Part shown: positions 50,697-61,215 of the stretch, piece after piece
Layout of the letters: each line of letters begins with the position of its first letter
How positions within the stretch are numbered: the stretch's first letter is position 1
From: Tridacna crocea
Lineage: Eukaryota; Mollusca; Bivalvia; Cardiida; Cardiidae
Assembly (NCBI GenBank): GCA_943736015.1
Contig: OX031064.1
Span: 30,689,361-30,753,360 of the forward strand
Direction of reading: 5' to 3'
Length of the DNA stretch: 64,000 nucleotides
Translations under genes and position numbers: made by a program
The notes under the pieces: model-generated
Databases searched by the model: none
The model's input: only the letters and a program-made list of their open reading frames with translations
Told to the model about the DNA's origin: nothing

Positions 50697-50924
50697 TTAA
50701 CACTAGCAAAACAATCCCTGGTTTTTACGGCCCTGAGAAAGATGGCTTATGAATACATTGTGGAAAAAGGAGAAAATGCTGGTAAGCAGCATTTTCTCCT
50801 TTTCTCACAATGTTTTCTATTCTTCCAAAGTTAAGTTTCAATGTTTGAGTCGTGTTTATTTTCTCGTCTGCAAATGCTTTCAATTTGGAAGAGCCTTAAA
50901 TTTCGTCGTTTGGTAAAGAGTTAA
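50697..50924 (+). mobile_element. TTAA palindromic MITE
   Basis: TTAA at both ends; palindrome with one central mismatch (GGTAAGCAGC). Confidence 0.9.
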
Positions 50925-51159
50925 TTTGGGTCATACAAGTGCAAATCTAAATGAACGCAGCAGTAATTTTAGAATCAAAAGTCACCCATCAATCATAACT
51001 GTGCGCTTTAGCAACATCATTTTACTCTTAGAGTGCTCGGAATGATTTGACATTTTCTGTCTGGGAAAAACCGCCCCATCTTATCACAGTTCAAGGCTGT
51101 TTCTTTGAAATATTATTGAAAACGGAGCGCAAGATCAGTCAATTGATCGATCGATGGAC

Positions 51160-51360
51160 CCAACCCAGCCATTCAACATCCAACCCACCCACCTAATTGT
51201 TTAGCCAGACAGCCAGCCAGCCAACCGACCAATTAGTCAGTCAGTCAGTCAGTCAGCCAGCCAGCCAAAAGGCTCCCCCCCCCCAAAAAAAAAAAAAGAA
51301 AAAAGTAAAAAAGCCAACCGACCGACCAACCAACAACTCGGTCGGTCGGTCGACCGGTAG
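51160..51360. repeat. Tetranucleotide simple repeats
   Basis: Runs of CAGT, CAGC and CGAC/CGGT units with a C/A homopolymer patch at about 51277-51297. Confidence 0.85.
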
Positions 51361-51369
51361 GTCGTGAAA

Positions 51370-51545
51370 TTCAATGAATTCGGCTAAAACTCGGGTAGTC
51401 AGTAACCGATCGGCCGATAGACGTTGCTTCCCCTGCATCGATTACGGATTACCTGAGTCTACTCCGAATGTCTTATGATTTTTGCGATAAAAGGCGTTAC
51501 TACACGAATCCCATCAAGGTGCCCGATCCGTAAGGTTTTTATTGA
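51370..51545. repeat. Partial copy of the ATCGATTACGGATTAC element
   Basis: Contains GCATCGATTACGGATTACCT and TACACGAATCCCATCAAGGT. Other copies at 60447-60652 and 61330-61465. Lies just before the coding exon at 51608. Confidence 0.6.
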
Positions 51546-51631
51546 AACTAGGTCTTGATTAGTTTGTAAAATTAGATTATTTTAAGTGCATTTTTTTTTA
51601 TTTCTAGTCCAGAGAAGAAGCGCCAGTCAAG

Positions 51632-53653
51632 ATGCAGTTAAAGTTGTGGGTACTAACATCAGTCTGGACTATCGTACAAAGTACACTTGGACCGCACATG
51701 CCTTTCTTTCCAGTCTTGCATCCACCATTGTATGGGCCAGAGTTCGCATTCCACGATCCACTGCCTCCTTTCTTGTCCCCTGGTCTAACCGGCCCTCATC
51801 GACCCTTTCCAAGAAGGATCCTGATAATTAGAGCTCCTCCTGGAGCGCGGTTTCCTTTCGGCGAGAGTCATCTGGGTGGAATGCTGCGACCGCTACCAAA
51901 CAGTTTGTTTCCCAGACAGTTAAGACGGTTTCGCCCGCTACCATACGGTCCTAGAGTACCTGCACATATGGGTGTACATCCAGTCAGTCTTTCTAAATAC
52001 GGTTATGAACGACCAGACTTTCATGATATGGATGTTGTTAGACGACGGTTTCGGTCTTTCAGAGACCGGGATTACAGGGATAGATATCGAATGTCCCGTT
52101 GGAGAGATAGTGACAGGTATACAGATATGACATCAGATTACTACAGAGATAGAGAATTTAGATTCGGAAGAGATGGTGAGCGTAGTTTCCCTCGGGATGT
52201 ATGGGGAATTTCTCGACGGTTCGATAGTCCTGGTGCAGTCAGACGAGCCATACCTGCAGCGGCAAGGAGGTCAAGATTCAGTGAACGTGTCAGTACACTC
52301 CATAAAATAAATCAACCTAAAGGTGTTTCAAAGCGACTTAACTCCTCCAGGAAGGCTTCTATGGCTTCTAGACGGCAAGGTGCAAGACGAGGGCGAGGAC
52401 AAAGGGGAAATACTAGGAAACGCTCGAAGAATAATCGCCCGATATTCAGACCTAAGCAGACCCCTGGCAAGGGCAAGGTTAAATCGAATTCAAAAGTGTT
52501 GGATTTGACGAAAGCTGCAGGATCTGTCATTGCAAAGACAGTTGATAAATCTTCAAAATTACCGGATGCTAATGTAATAGATTTAACACAAGTAAACGTT
52601 CCCGGTGAAACAAACAGTATTGTAAATAGCGGTGGATCTGTGCCTGTGGACAATGCAATAATAGATTTAACACATCTAGATCAGGAACCACCCTCTCCAG
52701 AGATAAAAGAGCTAGTCAAAACAGACCCGTCAGCAGTTTTACAAGCGGATGTTCCTGGCAATGCCATCAGTAAGAACATCGCTGAGATTCGAAACTTGCC
52801 ACCAGCAGGTCCGGAACCGGAACCTATAGGAGTAAAACCAAGCATCAATCTTGAGCCACCACCAGTAATTATAGAGCCAGATGTTGCCCTTACAGGAGCA
52901 TCCAAAGCTAAAGCTCTAAGTGCGCCACATCTTACAAATGCAGACAAAAGTTCAACTGGGGTAGCAAATATTGTAGGTGCAGCACACTCATTAAAAGCTG
53001 ACCCTCTTGCCCCTGAGGTTAGCATTTTGGAATTAGGGAAGACTGGCTCCATTCCAAGTGATTTGTTAGGTCTTGGCAATGTTGATGTTCTAACTCTGAG
53101 CAAAGAAGGATTTACTGAATTGGAGAAAGCTATTCAGTCAGGGAAAACTATAAATGCCGACGTGTTAAACAGTATTATCGGAAATGGTGGCGCTGGTGGT
53201 GTTTCCGGAACGGGAGCTGCAGGAGCAGGTCCAGACATAGTCGTTATTGATCATCCATCTGCAGGTCATACATCTGCAGGACACGTTGAACATGTTGTAG
53301 ATGCAGGTCCGTCTGCTGCAAAACACGTGCACTTAGCAGAATCGAAAGTGCCTTCGATTGCTAGAGCGACCACAGTATTGTCGCCGGGACACAGTGGACA
53401 TAGTATGTCCGATATTAGTGTATCACCTCATGATCCGCAGCATGGGTCTCACAAAGCAAACATAGTTGGTGTTGTTGGTGAGTCTGTTGGAGCTGTAGAA
53501 GCAAGCGGGGCAACCGACGTTCTTGGCCTTTTTACTGTGCCTTCGAATTCTGACTTTCCAAAAGTGCCAAAGAGTGTATCGGTAATACCGTCATCCATTG
53601 GACAACTGTTAAATGGAATTAGTAAAGATCACGTTGCACACAAAGTTCACTAG
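51632..53653 (+). CDS. 673-residue predicted secreted, low-complexity protein, unrecognised
   Basis: Single long open exon; ATG in good context (A at -3), 24 bp after a strong acceptor (tttatttctag at 51607). Residues 1-20 look like a signal peptide (MQLKLWVLTSVWTIVQSTLG). Then come a proline/aromatic-rich stretch (21-120), an RD/RY-rich stretch (about 136-190), a strongly basic Arg/Lys region (205-285), three spaced DLT motifs (VLDLTK 289, VIDLTQ 315, IIDLTH 343), a Pro/Glu/Ala-rich middle, and a Gly/Ala/His-rich end with SAGH repeats (543-551). No enzyme domain or transmembrane helix after the signal is visible. I do not recognise the protein. Composition would suit an extracellular matrix, shell-matrix or byssal-type protein, but that is inference; an intracellular role for the DLT motifs would require the signal peptide to be false. 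Confidence 0.85.
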   Translation: MQLKLWVLTSVWTIVQSTLGPHMPFFPVLHPPLYGPEFAFHDPLPPFLSPGLTGPHRPFPRRILIIRAPPGARFPFGESHLGGMLRPLPNSLFPRQLRRFRPLPYGPRVPAHMGVHPVSLSKYGYERPDFHDMDVVRRRFRSFRDRDYRDRYRMSRWRDSDRYTDMTSDYYRDREFRFGRDGERSFPRDVWGISRRFDSPGAVRRAIPAAARRSRFSERVSTLHKINQPKGVSKRLNSSRKASMASRRQGARRGRGQRGNTRKRSKNNRPIFRPKQTPGKGKVKSNSKVLDLTKAAGSVIAKTVDKSSKLPDANVIDLTQVNVPGETNSIVNSGGSVPVDNAIIDLTHLDQEPPSPEIKELVKTDPSAVLQADVPGNAISKNIAEIRNLPPAGPEPEPIGVKPSINLEPPPVIIEPDVALTGASKAKALSAPHLTNADKSSTGVANIVGAAHSLKADPLAPEVSILELGKTGSIPSDLLGLGNVDVLTLSKEGFTELEKAIQSGKTINADVLNSIIGNGGAGGVSGTGAAGAGPDIVVIDHPSAGHTSAGHVEHVVDAGPSAAKHVHLAESKVPSIARATTVLSPGHSGHSMSDISVSPHDPQHGSHKANIVGVVGESVGAVEASGATDVLGLFTVPSNSDFPKVPKSVSVIPSSIGQLLNGISKDHVAHKVH

Positions 53654-54010
53654 GTATTTATGAGCATCTTTTATCGTACATTTACCTTTAGGAAAAACAA
53701 CAAAACTAATTGGTCTGATACTAGTACACGCCACCCATTTCTTTGTAGACATTTGTACCAAATAATTGTAATGTATTCTCCAAAATTGTTGAGAAAAAGT
53801 TTGAAAAATGTAAACTTTTTCGCCAGCCTTTCGGGCATTTTGCTAAAGTATGACAATTAAACGACCATCTTTTTCCCCCCCTAACGTTAGTGCTTTTCGA
53901 AATGGCCTTCCGAAGTACACTCTCGGCCTTCACCGGTCTCCGAAGGGATTGAGATTTGGATTCTTGCGTAACAAACGCAGTATCATTTGGTCCAACTAGT
54001 TGAAAAATGT

Positions 54011-54016
54011 AATAAA
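54011..54016 (+). terminator. Poly(A) signal AATAAA
   Basis: AATAAA 358 bp after the stop at 53653, followed by a T-rich stretch (cttttttcctgtggtg). Likely 3' processing signal for the secreted-protein gene. An ATTAAA near 53857 is an alternative. Confidence 0.5.
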
Positions 54017-54422
54017 GTGACTTTTTTCCTGTGGTGACTGATTATATCCACTTTACTCATTTAGCATTCATAGGGCTTAATGAATGTCTATAGATATCAC
54101 TTATCACCGACTGAGATATGCAGTAAATAATTGTGGAGAACACTGATACGAAAAAAGAAATCACTTGTAACGAGTTTTTCTCCTTTTGCTCATACGTTCA
54201 CATGTATTTTTGTAATCGACTTAATCCATCTTTTTCATTAGCGTTTTCAATTGATATTCTTTTTTAATTTTCAAAGTCGTCTGCTGAAAATACATTTCGG
54301 GAGGTAATGCGTTATAGGAAAGGGGAGGTAAATATAGGCAGCTACAATAGATATTTTTACACGCCATTGTGCGTTGATATGACAGTTAAAAACAAAGGTG
54401 TAATTAGTACGCTTGTCTGGAT

Positions 54423-54665
54423 TTAACTCTTCACAAAATAGTGCCATATTTTAACGACTCTACAAAGGAGAGCTTTTGAAAAAAGTTTGAAAATGAGAAA
54501 GTGCAGGTTACCAGCATTTACTTTTTTTCTCAAAATGTTTTCTTCACTTTCAAAAATAACATTCATCATTTGAGCTACATATATATCATAGCTTGTCTTC
54601 TGCGAATACTTAAAAAAAACTGAAATTCGACAAGTCTAAAATTTTGACATTTTGTAGAGGGTTAA
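54423..54665 (+). mobile_element. TTAA MITE, diverged
   Basis: TTAA at both ends; palindrome decayed. Confidence 0.78.
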
Positions 54666-54853
54666 AGGACGAAGCTTTCGTGTAAAATTGCTGACAACAA
54701 TGACGTTCTTGTTTATTATTTATGTGTGCATCAAAAATACCTTTTTAACTTAAAGTCTAATTACATTTAACTTAAAGTCTAATTACATGTAGCTCTCACG
54801 CATGGTATACATGTGCTGGTATCCCTTAAGTTAACGTGACTCTTTCCACACAC

Positions 54854-55024
54854 ATATCGTCGGTTTTTTTTTCGAAAACCTCGTAACTACAACTGGTTAC
54901 AAACTGTAGTTACGAGGTTTTCGAAGTAAACCGACGATATCGTAAGGTCGATGCACTTGCAAAACCTTTTAACCACATCTTGTAACAAGCTGTAGTTACG
55001 AGGTTTTGGGAGTACACCGACGAT
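54854..55024. repeat. Two ATATCGTCGG palindromes in tandem
   Basis: The first (54854-54941) is nearly perfect. The second (54952-55024) has lost its left outer arm. The third arm repeats GCTGTAGTTACGAGGTTTTG. Confidence 0.82.
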
Positions 55025-55361
55025 AAATGACATCTTGGCTATCCGAATATTTCTCCGTTCGGACATGATTAATATGGAGTTTTGGTGGGAAAAGTCAAAG
55101 CTTTTTATGGTTCCAAAAAGGTAGCTCTCGGTGCAAGTTCATGTATGACAATTTTGAACTGGCTCCAAATTACTTCCAACGCCAAACAAATAAACTAGAA
55201 TTATTTCGACAGATGAAAAGACAGTTCACAGGTTCTCAGAAAGATTTTTTTACAGGCTTGGCCAATGTAAACGAGCGGACGATGTAGGTCAGACAGCTTG
55301 TTCCCCGTAAAAGTTTTGCTAGAAAACGTTTCTATATGTAACAGGTGGTGAGAAAAACTGC

Positions 55362-55433
55362 GGCTCGACCGGGATTCGAACCCAGGGCCTCAGGAATACC
55401 GTTCCTGAACTCTACCAACTGAGCTACCGAACC
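55362..55433 (-). pseudogene. tRNA-like cloverleaf (GGU anticodon), probable pseudogene or SINE head
   Basis: 72 nt that fold into all four arms: acceptor GGTTCGG/TCGAGCC with wobbles, GCTCAGTTGGTAGAGT D arm, CAGGA-ACGGTAT-TCCTG anticodon arm, CTGGGTTCGAATCCCGG T arm, then TTTTT downstream. Position 33 is C rather than U, and a GGU (Thr) anticodon is not normally used in animals, so I doubt it is a working tRNA. Confidence 0.6.
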
Positions 55434-55616
55434 ACATGTCGATAAGGCCGCACGATATATCACCAAATACCTGTATCCGGCTACTTACTACCTTTACATC
55501 TATCTGTGGGCAAGACCATGCAGTATACTACACTTGGCACCAAATGTCCAGGTGCGACATGTCTCGGAACGACTTGTTCTAGTACTGTTTGTCTAAGAAC
55601 CAGGGCAAGTGTGGCA

Positions 55617-55771
55617 GAAATTAGGTAAATTGTCTTCGATAAGAGAGAAAAAATGTAGGAAAAGGAGAAAACTGCGGTTAGCTTACGAGTATTTTCTCAT
55701 TTTTCTGCAGTTTTTAAAAGCGCTTTTCCCTGTGGCCACTAAAAGTGGCAATCGTTTTGTAAATGGTTAAT
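55617..55771 (-). mobile_element. TTAA MITE, partial
   Basis: Recognisable GGTAGGAAAAGGAG-type arm and AATGGTTAAT end; first arm lost. Confidence 0.55.
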
Positions 55772-56022
55772 TTATTAATATTGTGTGCTTGCAGATGTAA
55801 CTGGTGATGGAATGATGGAAAGCCAATCAAGACTAGATAAAAAAAAAACGGGTGTTCTTTATTGTCGGCCAGATTTAGTGACAGACTTCAACATACTGCA
55901 CACAGCCAGAGCTGTTATTCGCCAACCATTCAGGGACTGAGAGCGTTGTTACTTTTATTTTAGATAACTAGGTAAACTGCTTCTTTTGTAAAGTCATTAA
56001 TTATGTTTCCTTAAGTTTAACA

Positions 56023-58200
56023 TTGTTCAGAATTAGATTAAGTATTTCGCCAAAATTGGTTGGCGAATACGGGCCCTGGTTCCCTTCTACATTAGTCGTG
56101 CATCCAGGTGTCTTGTTTTCTTGGTCCTTAGGATACGATCACGCCAGAGTCCGTATTCACCAATCAGATAAGAACATATTTTGTCAAATCCTCCAAGACT
56201 TGAAATTTTAATGTAACACAACTTCTGATTGGCCAAACCAAATGGTTTAGCCAGTCATATGTTCTGTTACCTTCATTATATTCTGAAAATTGATTGGTGA
56301 ATACGGATCCTGAATCCTAAACCATTGACTGTCCATTTGATTGGCTTGAATGTATTATCTTGGCCAATCAGATGTAATGATCTACTAGTTGGAATTAAAA
56401 ACTGAAAACTGATTTTTGTATAAGAAATTAGGATCATGCATGGAGTGGTTTTCTTAGTTGTCAAGGATGTGATAAAGCTAGGGGCAGACACTACCCACCT
56501 GTACATTTCTTGAGTCCTAAATTCCAATTTAGTCGCGTGATTCATTTATACCTTCGGTTGCAGACGACAGTATATGACTTGATGCAAAGTTTAGAGTAAA
56601 GTTTAGAAATGCCAATGGCACTGATCGCTTACCGTTCTAAATATAACCAAAATATTCTTGTTTTGTCATTGTACATACTTAATATTTCAGTTGATGCATC
56701 TCCTCCCATAGATTATACGTAAAACCCAAATTCTGTAATCCTGTTTACAAATTTAAAACCTTTGTGCATTTCAATCTTGTATTACGTCATTCAACCATTC
56801 TTTACATTCCTACAGTAAACAGCTATGGAGTTGGTCAATTCTGCTTCTTCTTCTCCCCTTAAAATTTCGTCTTCAAGGGAAGAAAGTTATTGACCTGCCC
56901 GTGAAATAGCTACCTCTTTTTTTATTGTTTGCATTAGTTTGCTCTTAGCTCTCAAATTAGCATTGTGTTGCATTACAAGATTTTCCTTTCGGCAGCTACT
57001 GAATATTGATAGCGGATCTTAAAATGAAACACCTCATTATCTTGTAAACCAAGATATTTTCTGCTCTGTGTCTAGCAAGTGATATTTGAATATATATGTC
57101 GGTCAAACTTCACAATTCAGCACTATAGACTTTCGAAAAATATTTTCTTGAAATTTCCATGTGCCTTGAAAAGTATATATGTTTCCTATTAACTTACCAT
57201 ATTGTCCATGATTTAGCCGTTGAAGTCTTTTGTGATAGAGGTGAATTTGCATTCCGTCCTTACCAAAAATAACTGTTATTGAAAGATTTCCGAGCTCAAT
57301 TTGCAACGAACAATATGATTGGATATCGGGAGAGTAAAGGTAGATAACGCATGCGTTTGTGAAATGAAAAAGGCTATTTTTCGAAGAAATACTGGGCTCA
57401 CTAGTCACATATTGCCTCATTAATAATTCATGATTACGAGGAAACGCAAACGATATACAGCAAAGTATCCAAGAGATGATTAATTTCGAAAAGAAAATAG
57501 ACGTATAGATCTACATTACCAAAGGTATTTGCACCACATCTTGTATCTGTGGAACACTTAAAATCAGTTATACCAACTGGATGGAGAGTGCGTATACGAA
57601 AACTGTTGGAGTCATATATGAAGTGCTATTATGGCTTTCAATTATCATTTTTACCCACTATGGTTAGTTTACGTTGTGGCTACGTCACGGGCATCGTGTA
57701 GGTCCCAGATATATCGCGCTGTCTCGCGAGGCTTGTAAGTTTTCTTTACATATGATCAAAAGAATGCTCCAAGAGAGATAACTCCATAGGACCAGATGAT
57801 ACTAAGTTGTATAATTGATCAGTGATATATGTAACACGGGGAAACATGATTTAATTCACACCAGTCCCTTTTGCGTGTCAGCATGAAACACTGAAATTAT
57901 CTCAATACAAATTATCAGTTTATGATCAGTTTATGACCATCTTTCAACCTCATGCAGGCCATTTATAATAGCATTTGAATGAAAAAGAGAAAATGTTTAC
58001 AATTTGCAATTTGTCTTTGTGCCACACGTTTTTGCATGTTCTTTAGCAACAAGTTTATATTTTCACAAACTGTTTATTATAAAAGCTTCTGTAACAGTTC
58101 TGGCGAATAGGCTCCCTATGCATAGGTTGAACCCAGAACCTCAAGGACCCATAGTGAAAGCTTTACTACGTCGGTACAAAAGCTAGCTCCATAGCAAGGC
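56023..58200. other. Stretch without a supported gene
   Basis: Contains inverted repeats around GATTGGTGAATACGG (about 56050-56310) and an ACACAACTTCTGATTGGC hairpin (about 56217) that recurs near 48645. The minus frame 57103-57420 (105 codons) lacks any recognisable domain and is left uncalled. Confidence 0.4.
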
Positions 58201-58235
58201 AGTATAAATGTTTCTTTATATAAAGACAACCTTTT

Positions 58236-58446
58236 ATATCGTCGGTTTACTTCAAAAACTTCGTAACTACAGATAAATGTTTCTTTATATAAAGACAACC
58301 TTTATATCGTCGGTTTACTTCAAAAACTTCGTAACTATACAGATAAATGTTTCTTTATATAAAGACAACCTTTATATCGTCGGTTTACTTCAAAAACTTC
58401 GTAACTACAGCTTGTAATTAGGAGATTTTTGAAGTAAACCGACGAT
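58236..58446. repeat. Triplicated 68-bp unit built on an ATATCGTCGG arm
   Basis: AGATAAATGTTTCTTTATAT, AAAGACAACCTTTATATCGT, CGGTTTACTTCAAAAACTTC repeats three times in tandem. Only the last unit is followed by the opposite palindrome arm. Confidence 0.85.
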
Positions 58447-58524
58447 GTCTACATCTATTTGCGGGACAGACCAGTATACTACATACTCCCGCGCCATATG
58501 AAGATTCGTCCATAAAGGTCCTTC

Positions 58525-58797
58525 ACATATGGAGTGCAACACGCGAAAAGGTGCATTCGGACATTTGCGTAAAGTGTCGTCCCGGATTAGCCTGCGCAGT
58601 CCGCGCAGGCTAATCCGAGACGGCACTTTACGACTACATTAGATTTTGTGCTACAGTAGACTTGGGTAAAACAGAAAATCACCTAAAATCGGAAAGTGTC
58701 GTTTCGGATCAGCCTGTGCGGACTGCATACGCTGATCAGAGACGACACTTTACGCAAATGTCCGAATGACCCTTTTCGCGTGTTGCACTCCATATGG
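58525..58797. mobile_element. 273-bp element with about 55-bp terminal inverted repeats
   Basis: Both ends read CATATGGAGTGCAACACGCG, inverse to each other, continuing to GCGTAAAGTGTCG. Inside are two further hairpins, GATTAGCCTGCGCAGTCCGC and its relative GATCAGCCTGTGCGGACTGC. A non-autonomous DNA-transposon-like element, family unknown. Confidence 0.8.
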
Positions 58798-58826
58798 TTT
58801 CTCTAAACCTCAACTAAATGTTTTTT

Positions 58827-59055
58827 TTAACCCTTTACTCCATAGATACTTATTTCTACGCATTGCTTGTAGGAGCCTTTGGAAAACATTGTGGCAAAAG
58901 GTGAAATTGCTCGTGACGAGCAATTTCACCTTTTGCCACAATGTTTTCAACACTATCAAAAGGTGTCATATACACATAAGAAATGGCTTCATCCTTGCTG
59001 TTATTTAGGGTCAATTAGAGATACCATAGAAATGCCTTATGGGGTAAAGGGTTAA
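58827..59055 (+). mobile_element. TTAA MITE, variant perfect palindrome
   Basis: Ends CCCTTTACTCCA and GGGGTAAAGGG with TTAA. Palindrome arms GGCAAAAGGTGAAATTGCTC and GAGCAATTTCACCTTTTGCC are perfectly matched, yet differ from the common core at several places on both sides. Confidence 0.9.
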
Positions 59056-59185
59056 CTTACACTGCCTGGCCATACAAAGCTAGCTTTTGTACCGTTGTTG
59101 GAAAATGATGATTGCTCGCTGTGAGCATTGTAACTTTTTGCCAATGTAATTTCTACCTTGTACTCGATAAGGACATTTTTTAATG

Positions 59186-59399
59186 ATATCGTCGATTTTA
59201 CTTCGAAAACCTCGTAACTACAGCTTCTTACAAGCTGTAGTTACGATGCTTTTGAAGTACATGTAAACCGACGATATGATTTGACGATATGCTTTAGGAC
59301 ATTTGTTTTAATGATATCGTCGATTTACTTCGACAAACCTCGTAACTACAGCTTGTTACAAGCTGTAGTTACGAGGTTTTTGAAGTAAACCGACGATAT
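59186..59399. repeat. Two ATATCGTCGG palindromes
   Basis: 59186-59277 and 59314-59399; the second is almost perfect, centre CTTGTTACAAG. Confidence 0.85.
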
Positions 59400-59434
59400 G
59401 CTTTAACGATATGCTTTGAACAAACCTTCAGCCA

Positions 59435-59652
59435 AAGGACCTCTCCTTTACATGGTCAGGACCATGAAAAGAAAAGGGCTTTAAAAGCATCCTGGCAAAA
59501 GCAGATAATGCTAATTAGCAGTATTGTCCCTTTTTCAACCTAGTGTTTTCCACTCTTTGAAAAAAAAGGCACATAGTCATATTTCAGTTGTCATATGCAG
59601 GTGCTTTAAGTTTAGGCAAATTTAAATTTTTCGTCGTTTTCTAAAGAGTTAA
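59435..59652 (+). mobile_element. TTAA MITE, decayed
   Basis: Long arm and end (TTCGTCGTTTTCTAAAGAGT then TAA) recognisable; palindrome partly preserved. Confidence 0.6.
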
Positions 59653-59874
59653 TTACGTCAGAAAGTATTTCCTGGCCAACTATAGTCGCTCAGAAGTGTG
59701 AATTATTGTCGTACAATGACATTTAAACACACATCTCATTCTTATGAATTATTCAGCTTGACACACTATTTGCTTTATTTTCGAGATTTTTGCATGCGCT
59801 GGGACAAGCAAAAATCGTTCTAAATCTACTTAGAGTAAGAAGAACTTCTCTCGATTACGTATTTTTAACACTTT

Positions 59875-60094
59875 CCCAAACGACAAACTTTTGGACTGGA
59901 CCAAATTGAAAGCATTTGCAGACGAGAATTCAACTCTTGCTGAAAAGATGATTTCTGTCTATGATAGGGTAGAAAACGTTGTGGGAAAAGGAGAAAATGC
60001 TGGTTACAAGCATTTTTTCCTTTTCCCACAATGTTTTTAAAAGGCTTCTATGACAGACCCGTAAAAACCAGGGATTGTTTGGGAAACGGGTTAA
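59875..60094 (-). mobile_element. TTAA palindromic MITE, CTTTCCCAAACG subfamily
   Basis: TTAA at both ends; palindrome nearly intact. Confidence 0.9.
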
Positions 60095-60446
60095 ACTACT
60101 AAAAGTCAGAAGAACTTCTCTCAAACATGTGTTTTTAATACATATGAGCAATGTGTTGGGAAAAGGGGGCTAAATGCGTTATAACGAGCAAGTCATTATA
60201 AATTGTGGATCCTTAAAAACCCATTTTGTCAAACAAACGTCCAAATAATGCGCTTGAAGGGACCCTTGACATGCGGAAAACAGACTAATAGCAAAAGGTT
60301 TGGACCCAGGTCAGCCTAGGCTGACACTGGTTTACACTTTTTTGCAGATGCTTTAACCTCCCTTTTCACAGAGCATGGTGCATGTATATTTGTTCTACAG
60401 ATTTAAGGGGAGAAAGTGTTTAAGTGAGAGAAAATTTTAATGATAG

Positions 60447-60652
60447 AGCACCCAAATAGGATTCCTGTAACATCGCCTTTCTTCGCGGAAAATAACGAAC
60501 GGATTCGGCTGAGACTCGGGTAATCCGTAATCGATCGGCCGGTAGACGCTGGTTCCCCGCATCGATTACGGATTACTCGAGTCTTATCCGAATCCGTACG
60601 ATTTTAGCGAAGTAAGGCGATGTTACACGAATCCCATTATGGTGCCCTATCC
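60447..60652. mobile_element. About 200-bp foldback, ATCGATTACGGATTAC family
   Basis: Terminal inverted repeats GGCACC-TAATGGGATTCGTGTAACATCGCC (given in short: GATTCGTGTAACATCGCC) at both ends and an inner palindrome GACTCGGGTAATCCGTAATC/GATTACGGATTACTCGAGTC. A further single end lies at 60954-60990. Confidence 0.75.
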
Positions 60653-60994
60653 ATTAATTATTGATTGTTATTTGTTATTTATTATAGTGTTCAGTTTACT
60701 GTTTATTTTAACTTTATCATTAGTAAAATTTTGTTAATTATACTGTAAATAAAATTTCATCAAGGAATGGAATTTATTTAAGTTACTAGGTAATGTAATT
60801 TCCAATCCATACTTTTCACAACGTTTGTTCGAATGATGGATGTATATGTTGTCAGTAAGAAATAAAATATTGTTTAAACTGAGGCTGCACGTTATCTTGT
60901 GTCTTGCATGATCTATAGTGGTGTATATTTTATGTCCTGTCATTAAGAATAGGGCACCGTAATGGGATTCGTGTAACATCGCCTTCCATCGTAG

Positions 60995-61215
60995 GGATTC
61001 AGCCAAGTCTCCATTATCTCCCGCTATATGGCATTCTACAAATACTCATCTATCTAATTTAGGCCATTCTGGGTACGCAACCGGACTACTTTTCTACGCG
61101 ACAACCTCTACTTTGAATTTTAAACTACAATAAACGTTTATTTAATGTGCGATTCATTCAGCTGTGATCAGCAGTTTACAGGAATCTGGAACTAAACCAG
61201 GCCTGAATTCTCCTC
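60995..61215. repeat. Dispersed repeat (AAACGTTTATT family), copy 2
   Basis: ATTATCTCCCGCTATATGGC, TTCTGGGTACGCAACCGGAC, AAACGTTTATTTAATG, TCATTCAGCTGTGATCAGC. Confidence 0.65.

Noticed and set aside
52312-53103. Minus-strand frames of 113 and 140 codons opposite the secreted-protein exon.
   Set aside because: Shadows of the plus-strand gene, with no independent support.
57103-57420. 105-codon minus-strand frame in the right-hand intergenic region.
   Set aside because: No recognisable motif or gene signals. Left as unassigned rather than called.
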